NCBI GenBank assembly: GCA_039936115.1
Contig: JBDTIZ010000141.1
Span: forward strand, 1 to 11,055
DNA from: DATIJJ01 sp039936115
Lineage (GTDB): Bacteria > Pseudomonadota > Gammaproteobacteria > DSM-16500
DNA: 11,055 nucleotides
Direction of reading: 5' to 3'
The notes beneath the pieces were generated by a model. That model saw only the letters and a program-made list of their open reading frames with translations, did no database searches and was not told the DNA's origin. Of the stretch, positions 1 to 6,299 are shown piece after piece. Both the position numbers and the translations under genes were made by a program. Within the stretch, counting starts at the first letter, position 1; each line of letters opens with the position of its first letter.

Positions 1-117
1 CCGATTATTTCATTAAATGAAGTAATAAGTAGATGGAATGAAATAAGGCAAGCACTCGCAGAAAGCTCAAGAAAAAGAAAGCCGCAGATTAGGTCTTACG
101 GCTTTTCCTTAGGTTAG
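1..117 (+). CDS. Possible 3' end of an unidentified gene (partial)
   Basis: Frame 1 is open from the window edge for 38 codons and stops at TAG 115-117; the other two plus frames are closed within the first few codons. The encoded tail is polar and basic near its end (ESSRKRKPQIRSYGFSLG). No family is recognisable from so little sequence. An open run of this length in AT-rich DNA could be chance. A hairpin at 78-105, the likely terminator of the opposing nitrilase operon, lies inside this tail, which slightly weakens the case for coding or means the two genes overlap at their ends. No start is visible because the gene would begin outside the window. Confidence 0.35.
   Translation, partial: PIISLNEVISRWNEIRQALAESSRKRKPQIRSYGFSLG
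71..105 (-). terminator. Hairpin and T-run, likely terminator of the nitrilase operon
   Basis: The seven-base arms AAAGCCG (78-84) and CGGCTTT (99-105) pair around a 14-base loop. Read on the minus strand, the stem is followed by CTTTTTC, so it fits an intrinsic terminator for the two minus-strand genes ending at 189. On the plus strand the stem is followed only by TCC, so the structure is stronger as a minus-strand terminator. Confidence 0.45.
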
Positions 118-123
118 CGCTTA

Positions 124-150
124 TGCGGCTTGTCCGCGGGATCCAGTCAA
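124..150. repeat. Decayed small hairpin repeat with CTTGT loop
   Basis: GCGG (125-128) and CCGC (134-137) pair around the loop CTTGT, followed by GGGATCCAG. The right half extends as CCGCGGGATCCAG but the matching left half is lost (ATGCGG where CCGCGG would pair). The layout, a G/C stem closing on CTTGT and followed by a TCC(A/G)G tail, matches the hairpins in elements A (2028-2148) and B (10609-10739) although the stem bases differ. It is probably a broken copy of a related intergenic repeat. Confidence 0.45.
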
Positions 151-188
151 CTTGGCATCTGTTTTAATTTGTAAAACATTGCACCGAA

Positions 189-1001
189 CTAAACTCTACG
201 ATGCAATAAAACCGGAAAATCACCACGCACCTGTTTTAAAAAATCAAAATCAATTTCAGCAATCACAACACCTTCATCTGAGGGTAAACAATTTTTCACA
301 CCGCCCCAAGGATCCACAATCATGCTATGCCCATATGTTTTTCGACCATTGTCATGCATACCCGTTTGCGCAGCAGCAATCATATAAATTTGATTTTCAA
401 TCGCACGCGCACGCACTAAAACTTCCCAATGCACAGCGCCGGTTGTATAGGTAAACGCAGCAGGCAGCACAATCACTTCAACACCTTCCCTATGCATAGT
501 ACGAAATAATTCTGGAAATCGTAGATCATAGCAAACGGCCAAGCCTAATTTTCCAAACGGCGTAGTTACTACAACAACTTGCTCTCCCGCCGCTGTTGTT
601 TTTGATTCATTGTATTGTTCGCGTGTTGCATTGAGCGTCACATCAAACAAATGTATTTTGTCGTATCTTGAAACGACTTTGCCGTGATTATCAAAAACCA
701 AACACGTTGCGTACACTTTTTCTTGCACATTAGGAACCGCGATTGGAATTGTTCCGCCTACTAACCAAATAGAATGTTTTGCTGCCTGCGCACTTAAAAA
801 ATCTTGTATCGGCCCACATCCAAATTCTTCACGCAATGTGAGTTTATCTGTTTCATCGCCCATCATCGCCCAATTTTCGGGTAAGACAATCAACTTAGCT
901 TCTTGCTTCACCGCATCAGCAATTAATTTTTTTGCATTCGCAAGATTTTTTTCAACATCATTGTGTGATGTCATTTGAATAGCAGCAACACGATATCGCA
1001 T
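189..1001 (-). CDS. Nitrilase-superfamily amidase (carbon-nitrogen hydrolase, Nit1/YbeM-like)
   Basis: This 270-residue cytosolic enzyme hydrolyses a C-N bond of an amide. The full Glu-Lys-Cys triad of the nitrilase superfamily is visible: Glu42 in LPENWA, Lys115 in YDKIHLFDV and Cys157 in AVCYDLRFPELFR. The length and the CYDLRFPELFR context match the Nit1/YbeM branch, whose known members remove deaminated glutathione by hydrolysing it to alpha-ketoglutarate and Cys-Gly. The metabolite-repair role is inferred from this resemblance; an omega-amidase is the main alternative. ATG at 999-1001 is preceded by AGAGAG (1007-1012 on the plus strand) at 5 bases spacing. That site overlaps the stop codon of the upstream peptidase gene, which ends 10 bases before this start, so the two are very probably one operon. 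Confidence 0.92.
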   Translation of the reverse strand: MRYRVAAIQMTSHNDVEKNLANAKKLIADAVKQEAKLIVLPENWAMMGDETDKLTLREEFGCGPIQDFLSAQAAKHSIWLVGGTIPIAVPNVQEKVYATCLVFDNHGKVVSRYDKIHLFDVTLNATREQYNESKTTAAGEQVVVVTTPFGKLGLAVCYDLRFPELFRTMHREGVEVIVLPAAFTYTTGAVHWEVLVRARAIENQIYMIAAAQTGMHDNGRKTYGHSMIVDPWGGVKNCLPSDEGVVIAEIDFDFLKQVRGDFPVLLHRRV

Positions 1002-1011
1002 AATGTCTCTC

Positions 1012-1911
1012 TTACAAAATTATAGACTCTTTGACAGCATTCATAATCGCCTGTCTCACCACCTCAGCAGCCATCGCACTCACAGTCATTTCAGTTGCAA
1101 TGTGATCGCCTAAGGACGCACAAAAAATAACATCACCATCCCAGCAAGTAAATACTGGAGAAATTGCACGCGCCATGCCTGAAAGACCTACTTTAGCAAT
1201 TCGCTTTAATTCTATTTTAGAAAATTTGGCATTGGTAAATACAGCAACGAGTGTCGTATTTGGGGAATCAACCACGACCTCTTGATGCCCTGCTAACAAA
1301 TATTTTTCACAATTTGCAAATTCACCATTGGCAAACCGCGCGCCTGCAATGATATTTTCTTTCGCATCACGCACATCACCTAGACTATTGACCACAGCAT
1401 AAGCTAGCACACTCACACCACTGGGTAATGTCAGCTCTGCAAATCCAACACCACCACTCATACGTGATGCAGTTGGAACAAATTTTCCAACTGAAGCGCC
1501 TGTGCCGGCACCGATTCGTCCTTGCAATGGATTATTTTCAATTGCCTCACGGCAGGCCTGATAAGCTTCGCTTGCAGTGGGTGGTTGAGTTGATTTTATT
1601 GATAAGTCAAAAATGCTGGCGGCAGGAATAATGGGAACTGACGCATACGGTGTTTTGTGGCCTCGACCTTGTTCTTGAAACCATTGCATCACACCACCAA
1701 CGGCATGTAAACCAAATGCACTGCCGCCCGTAAAAACCAAGCCATCGATATAAGGCACATTGGCATCTAGTTCTAAGAGATGTAATTCGAGGGTGGCGGG
1801 AGAGGATCCACATAAATGATAAGCAGTGGGTGACGGGCGATCGAATAGAAAGACGGAGACGCCTGTACCGTGTTGAGGGTGTGTATGGTGGCCGATTTTT
1901 AATGATTTCAT
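1012..1911 (-). CDS. P1-family (peptidase S58, DmpA/NylC-type) self-processing hydrolase
   Basis: The predicted product has 299 residues. Features of the P1/S58 family of N-terminal nucleophile hydrolases are present: an N-terminal TGVSVFLFDRP-type strand, YIDGLVFTGGSAFGL near residues 54-68, GRIGAGTGASVGK near 131-143, and NTTLVAVFTNA near 218-228. In this family the precursor cuts itself before a Ser or Thr, which becomes the nucleophile. Here the Asn218-Thr219 pair matches the Thr-type nucleophile of NylC-like members rather than the Ser of DmpA. Substrates of relatives include N-terminal amino acids of peptides, beta-peptides and nylon oligomers; the natural substrate here is unknown. An in-frame ATG lies 18 bases upstream of the chosen one and the frame is open to 1950. 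ATG at 1909-1911 is preferred because AAGGA lies 9 bases before it and the predicted promoter would make the earlier ATG almost leaderless. It is the first gene of a two-gene operon with the amidase. Confidence 0.9.
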   Translation of the reverse strand: MKSLKIGHHTHPQHGTGVSVFLFDRPSPTAYHLCGSSPATLELHLLELDANVPYIDGLVFTGGSAFGLHAVGGVMQWFQEQGRGHKTPYASVPIIPAASIFDLSIKSTQPPTASEAYQACREAIENNPLQGRIGAGTGASVGKFVPTASRMSGGVGFAELTLPSGVSVLAYAVVNSLGDVRDAKENIIAGARFANGEFANCEKYLLAGHQEVVVDSPNTTLVAVFTNAKFSKIELKRIAKVGLSGMARAISPVFTCWDGDVIFCASLGDHIATEMTVSAMAAEVVRQAIMNAVKESIIL

Positions 1912-1920
1912 GTAAGGCTT

Positions 1921-1925
1921 TCCTT
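1921..1925 (-). promoter_or_regulatory. Ribosome binding site deciding the start of the P1 hydrolase
   Basis: AAGGA on the minus strand lies 9 bases before ATG 1909-1911. No comparable site precedes the upstream in-frame ATG at 1927-1929. Confidence 0.5.
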
Positions 1926-1936
1926 TCATTTGGCAT

Positions 1937-1966
1937 ATAGTATGCACCAAGTTTAGGGGTTATAAA
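1937..1966 (-). promoter_or_regulatory. Candidate sigma-70 promoter of the hydrolase/amidase operon
   Basis: On the minus strand TTTATA (1961-1966) and TACTAT (1937-1942) are separated by 18 bases. Each matches four of six consensus bases. Transcription would begin near 1930, leaving a leader of about 20 bases that holds the AAGGA ribosome binding site. It lies about 20 bases from the left edge of repeat element A. Confidence 0.4.
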
Positions 1967-1986
1967 CATTCTATTTGTCTTCATAA

Positions 1987-2202
1987 ATCTGTTACCCTCG
2001 CACCCTAATCTGTTACCCTTGCACCCTAATCTGTCACCCCGCACTTGTTGCGGGGTCCGGGTTTTAATAATAATTAATACAATAAATTTTTTAATGACTT
2101 TCTTATGTTTAGATACCAGACCCCGCAACAAGTGCGGGGTGACAGATTTATAGATTTATATGGTGCAAGGTGACAGACTTATGGTGCGAGGTGACAGACT
2201 TG
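1987..2202. repeat. Repeat element A: inverted-repeat core flanked by mirror-oriented 21-bp repeats
   Basis: The core has arms 2028-2060 and 2116-2148, 33 bp each with one mismatch, around a 55-bp AT-rich spacer. Each arm itself contains a stem-loop, CCCCGCA-CTTGT-TGCGGGG. Left of the core are two 21-bp units (1987-2007 and 2008-2028), ATCTGTTACCC(T)NGCACC-like. Right of it are two units in the opposite orientation (2161-2181 and 2182-2202), TGGTGCNAGGTGACAGACTT-like. All resemble the outer end of the arm (TGTCACCCCGCAC). Between the right arm and its array, 2146-2160 repeats ATTTATA twice. The element fills most of the space between two divergent genes, so it may affect transcription of both. 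It is a sister of element B at 10538-10810. Confidence 0.8.
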
Positions 2203-2291
2203 CGGATTAAAAATGAAAATAAATTCCTAATACATTCAATAAGAAACAAACCTACACTTGCGCCAAATGGGTTATTTGTTACCCTGTGCGC

Positions 2292-4007
2292 ATGAAATTG
2301 TACATAAGTAAGTATTTTGCTCTGATTTTGTTACTGCTAAGCCCTTATGTTTTAGCAGGCGAATCCTTACAACTCAAAATAACGGGTATGTCAGGGCCTG
2401 CCGTTAAAAATGCTGAAGAACGATTGGTTTTATCACTTCAATCGTATGGCAATGACCTCTCAGCCTCCGAAATACAGGCTTTCTATCAAACTGCACCGAA
2501 GAATATTACCCAGGCTCTTCAACCCTTTGGCTATTTCAAAGCAACCGTGTCAGCTGACCGACTGATACATCAAGGTCATAAATGGATAGCCTATTTCACA
2601 ATCTCACCTGGCCCTGTTGTATCGCTAACACAAGTAGATGTTTCACTAACAGGGCCTGGAAAAAATAACGCTGCGTTACGAAATCTCATCGCCAATTATC
2701 CGTTAAAACCGGGTCAAATTTTTCAGGCAGATCAGTATGAAAAAGCGAAAGATCTCTTGTTTCAAACCGCCAATAATCAAGGTTATATACATGCAATACT
2801 TGATAAAAAAGAAGTACAAATTAATTTGCAAAATAACACCGCAATCATTCAATTAAAAATGAATACCGGGCCACGGTATTATTTTGGCGCTATTTCATTT
2901 AGTGAAACGCCGTTTTCAAAAACATTTTTACAACGCTTTCTCTCATTTCATGAAGGCGATGCGTTTTCGAGTGAGACATTATTAAAATTACAAGAAGATT
3001 TGAGCAAAAGTCGTTATTTTGAAAACGTTGTCATTACACCAGACTTAGAAAATATAAAAAATTTAACCGTCCCTGTCCATGTTGATTTAACGGTACCTAA
3101 AGCCAAGCAATATAATGTCGGAGTAGGTTATGGAACGTTTACTGGACCACGGTTGACATTGGGTACAGATTATCGACGCGTTGGCGATTCAGGTCAGCAT
3201 TTTACAACACAAATAAAACTTTCTTCAGTATTAAGTGGTCTTGCAGCAAAATATTTTATTCCAGGAAAAAATCCGCTGACAGATCAATATAGTCTTGGTG
3301 CTGATGCCCAAAAGTTTTCGCCGAAAAATGGTCAGAGTTTTTCAGAAAAATTCTCCGCGAGTTATATGAAAACGCTCAGCGAATGGCAGCACAATATTAC
3401 ACTGAATTATTTGATTGAACGTTTTCAAGTAAATAACAATCCCTCTGAGGTCAGTCGTTTACTTTATCCGAGTTACGGATTAACACGTATTAAAACCGAT
3501 GATCTAATCAATCCCACTCGTGGCAGTGCGATCACGCTGAACTTACAAGGTGCAAGCAAAAATATTTTATCTGCAACGAACTTTGCTCAAGCAGAGCTCA
3601 AAGCAAAATATATTTTTAGCCCAACAGTAATGAGCAGAGTTATCGTGCGTGGTGACGTAGGTTATACCGCTGTAAATGATTTGTCACGATTACCGCTGAC
3701 ATTGCGATTCTTCGCTGGCGGCTTAGGAAGTGTACGCGGCTACGATTACAGCAGCATTGGTCCAGGTCGATATCTAGAAACAGCAAGTGTAGAGCTGCAA
3801 CATCATGTAATTGGCGATTTCAGTGGGGCTGTTTTTTACGATGTGGGCACAGCAACAAATCACTTTAATGATAAATTATTTCGCGGCGAAGGCGCTGGTG
3901 TGGTCTACAATTCAATCGTCGGTCCTGTGCAACTTTATGTTGCGCGAGCGATGAGTAAAAGAGGCAAACCATTAACTGTCGAATTTAGTATAGGGCCAAG
4001 CTTTTGA
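2292..4007 (+). CDS. tamA: TamA, outer-membrane barrel of the translocation and assembly module (Omp85/BamA superfamily)
   Basis: TamA works with TamB to insert some outer-membrane proteins and to support lipid transport to the outer membrane. The 571-residue length is close to that of E. coli TamA. The order seen is: a signal peptide (MKLYISKYFALILLLLSPYV) with likely cleavage after VLA; an N-terminal region of about 240 residues consistent with three POTRA domains; then a 16-strand-type barrel. The barrel has the Omp85 loop-6 motif in GGLGSVRGYDY (VRGY at about residues 481-484) and a C-terminal phenylalanine in the last strand, the usual BAM recognition signature. ATG 2292 is chosen because it begins the signal peptide directly; an in-frame GTG lies two codons upstream (2286). 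No strong ribosome binding site is visible before either. The stop overlaps the start of tamB by four bases, so the pair is translationally coupled. Confidence 0.93.
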   Translation: MKLYISKYFALILLLLSPYVLAGESLQLKITGMSGPAVKNAEERLVLSLQSYGNDLSASEIQAFYQTAPKNITQALQPFGYFKATVSADRLIHQGHKWIAYFTISPGPVVSLTQVDVSLTGPGKNNAALRNLIANYPLKPGQIFQADQYEKAKDLLFQTANNQGYIHAILDKKEVQINLQNNTAIIQLKMNTGPRYYFGAISFSETPFSKTFLQRFLSFHEGDAFSSETLLKLQEDLSKSRYFENVVITPDLENIKNLTVPVHVDLTVPKAKQYNVGVGYGTFTGPRLTLGTDYRRVGDSGQHFTTQIKLSSVLSGLAAKYFIPGKNPLTDQYSLGADAQKFSPKNGQSFSEKFSASYMKTLSEWQHNITLNYLIERFQVNNNPSEVSRLLYPSYGLTRIKTDDLINPTRGSAITLNLQGASKNILSATNFAQAELKAKYIFSPTVMSRVIVRGDVGYTAVNDLSRLPLTLRFFAGGLGSVRGYDYSSIGPGRYLETASVELQHHVIGDFSGAVFYDVGTATNHFNDKLFRGEGAGVVYNSIVGPVQLYVARAMSKRGKPLTVEFSIGPSF

Positions 4008-6244
4008 TTAAATTTCTTCTGAAGCATTTCTTTTTGATTTTTTTATTTTTGCTAGCAGGTGCGGGGTATTTTTTTGGAATGACCACGTATGGATTGCACG
4101 TGGATCTTGCTTTTGCTGAAAAATTTTTACCGGGTGAATTTCATCTTCAAAAAGCTGAGGGAAAATTATTTTCTCATTTCACTTTACATGGCCTGACTTA
4201 TCAAGATGTAGATAAACGAATTAGCTTAAAAACAGTTTCTGTTACATGGCGTCCGATCGGTTTGTTACGAGATAAATGGCTGATTGATTCATTACAACTT
4301 GACCATGCTGAAATGACTTTCAAAAAAAATGCTTCTCAATCCGACAACTCCACTCCGTTGAATTTTAATTTTTTACAACGAATTGTGTTTAAACACCTTG
4401 TGCTAAATCAGGTTAAAATAAACTACGCGGATGCTCAAATTGATTTGAACGGTACCATAGAAAAAAAGTTTAACTTAACTTGGCGCATCAATTTTCCGCA
4501 TCTGGATGTAGCTATACCAAATGCATCTGGTTTGTTATCAACATCAGGCAGCATTTCAGGTCCGCTGTTCACCCCCACTCTTCAGGCTATGATACATGGT
4601 GAAAAATTAGTGTTTGCCGAACACAAAATTGAGCGCTTAAACAGCCAGATAACTATTATTGCTGAATCAAAAATCAATTCGACGATTACAGTGTCAGCAA
4701 CAGGTTTAACTATCAATCATTACCCATTGAAAAAACTTGATGTGACAATCACCGGAAATTTCTCTCACAAAAATAAAATTGTTAATTTTGATTTGGCTGC
4801 TTTGATTGATCATCAGTATCATGTTTTAGCTAAGCTTTCTTTACCGAAATTTTCAGGCGTAAGTGATATCAACCAACCCGTGCGCGGTAATATTATTACG
4901 ACGCTTTCAAATTTAGATGTGGTCACACAATTTATTCCCCAAATTAAAAAACCACAAGGCACACTACAGGCAACAATACAGATTGATGGAACTCTAAACC
5001 ATCCGCAAATCACTAGTGAATTAAATTTAAAAAATGGTCGATTGAGCTTGCCCATGTTGGGACTTACTCTGCACGATATTAATTTGCAGGGGCAAAGCAA
5101 TAACAATCTGCGACTTGATTTTAGTGGTTCGTTAGCTTCTGGGAAAGGCATTGCTGAGGTGCAGGGTAATGTTGATTTTAATCAATCCGATTATCCAGTA
5201 ACCTTAAAACTAAAAGGTCGAGAGTTGCAAGCTGTGTTGCTTGATGAATATAAGATTATTATTTCACCTGATGTCACTTTACGCTTTGCAAATCAAAATT
5301 TACAATTACAGGGCAAGATTTTTATTCCTGTTGCAGATATCACCCCCAAGAATTTAACTACATCTGTCACCCTGCCAAGTGAAGTTGTGTTTGTTGGTAC
5401 CACAACTAAAAAAATAACATTGCCGTTTACCACCACGTTGCAACTTAACTTGCAACTGGGCGACAAAATACATATCGCTGAAAAAAATCTTGAAACGCAT
5501 TTAGGCGGAACTCTCTTGATCTCTCAGTCAATTGGTACCTTAATCAATGCAACGGGACAATTGTATGCGATCAATGGCACTTATAAGGCATATGGTCAAA
5601 CGTTACAAATTCAAAACGGACGTTTGATTTATACTGGCGGTTCGTTGATGAATCCGGGCTTGAATATTTCGGCTGTTAAACAAATAAAAACAGTAAACCT
5701 TGGTGGCAACACCTCAAGCTTTACCGGTACGACGGGATTACAAGCTGTTTATACCGGCACTGAAACAATCACTGCGGGTGTTCAGGTGACAGGCACGCTG
5801 GATAATCCTACTTTCACCTTGATTTCGACACCAACCTTAAGCCAGGGTGATATTTTGTCTTATCTTGTGTTAGGTTTTCCACAATCTTCGGCATCAGGAC
5901 ATCAGTACGGTGCGCTGTTAAGCGCATTATCTTCACTTAATCCAAACTCACCCAGCGTAGATGGTTTGACAAAAAAAGTTGAAGAAAAATTTGGTTTGAG
6001 TGAAGTGAATGTGGGTTCTACGCAAGTTTTTAATCCGACCACAAATTCTGCTGTATCAACCACAACGGTTGCAATTGGCAAACAGATTGCGCCTAATTTA
6101 TATTTGCATTACAGCGTTGGGCTTTTTTATCCGGTTTCTATCTTAAATTTACGTTATCAATTTAGCAAACATTGGGCTGTTCAGTCAGAAACGAGTACAA
6201 TTGATAATGGTGCTGATATATTGTATGGGATTGAGCGGGATTAG
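4004..6244 (+). CDS. tamB: TamB, inner-membrane-anchored periplasmic bridge protein of the TAM complex (short form)
   Basis: TamB is an AsmA-like/DUF490 protein forming a long hydrophobic beta-groove from inner membrane to TamA, implicated in phospholipid transport and outer-membrane protein assembly. Residues about 5-26 form a single transmembrane anchor (LLKHFFLIFLFLLAGAGYFF). The following region is beta-rich with alternating hydrophobic residues, and the C-terminal DUF490 part carries the family signature PTLSQGDILSYLVLGFP at about 610-626. At 746 residues it is far shorter than E. coli TamB (about 1260), while both ends are intact, so the central groove is reduced rather than the gene broken. 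The start is TTG at 4004-4006, inside the tamA stop region (TTGA overlap). The next ATG, 75 bases on, would remove the membrane anchor, which makes TTG the better choice. Confidence 0.92.
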   Translation: MIKFLLKHFFLIFLFLLAGAGYFFGMTTYGLHVDLAFAEKFLPGEFHLQKAEGKLFSHFTLHGLTYQDVDKRISLKTVSVTWRPIGLLRDKWLIDSLQLDHAEMTFKKNASQSDNSTPLNFNFLQRIVFKHLVLNQVKINYADAQIDLNGTIEKKFNLTWRINFPHLDVAIPNASGLLSTSGSISGPLFTPTLQAMIHGEKLVFAEHKIERLNSQITIIAESKINSTITVSATGLTINHYPLKKLDVTITGNFSHKNKIVNFDLAALIDHQYHVLAKLSLPKFSGVSDINQPVRGNIITTLSNLDVVTQFIPQIKKPQGTLQATIQIDGTLNHPQITSELNLKNGRLSLPMLGLTLHDINLQGQSNNNLRLDFSGSLASGKGIAEVQGNVDFNQSDYPVTLKLKGRELQAVLLDEYKIIISPDVTLRFANQNLQLQGKIFIPVADITPKNLTTSVTLPSEVVFVGTTTKKITLPFTTTLQLNLQLGDKIHIAEKNLETHLGGTLLISQSIGTLINATGQLYAINGTYKAYGQTLQIQNGRLIYTGGSLMNPGLNISAVKQIKTVNLGGNTSSFTGTTGLQAVYTGTETITAGVQVTGTLDNPTFTLISTPTLSQGDILSYLVLGFPQSSASGHQYGALLSALSSLNPNSPSVDGLTKKVEEKFGLSEVNVGSTQVFNPTTNSAVSTTTVAIGKQIAPNLYLHYSVGLFYPVSILNLRYQFSKHWAVQSETSTIDNGADILYGIERD

Positions 6245-6290
6245 GAACTACGGGAAAGTCAAGACTATTAATATTTAATGATTAAGAACT

Positions 6291-6295
6291 GGGGG
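6291..6295 (+). promoter_or_regulatory. Ribosome binding site supporting a GTG start
   Basis: GGGGG lies 4 bases before GTG 6300-6302. No ATG occurs in frame until codon 58, so this site supports the GTG start of the phosphatase-like gene. Confidence 0.45.
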
Positions 6296-6299
6296 TTGA

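Noticed and set aside
152..454. A 100-codon plus-strand open frame
   Set aside because: It lies antisense to the nitrilase gene, which has a full catalytic triad, and has no recognisable domain.
1607..2131. A 174-codon minus-strand open frame across the repeat element and the 5' part of the hydrolase gene
   Set aside because: It overlaps the well-supported hydrolase in another frame, and its first part is only translated 21-bp repeats.
4819..5151. A 110-codon minus-strand open frame inside tamB
   Set aside because: It is antisense to a coherent tamB frame with no ribosome binding site or domain.
6266..6288. PmrA or PhoP-type operator upstream of the phosphatase-like gene
   Set aside because: The TTAA blocks repeat every 7 bases, while those operators have half-sites about 11 bases apart.
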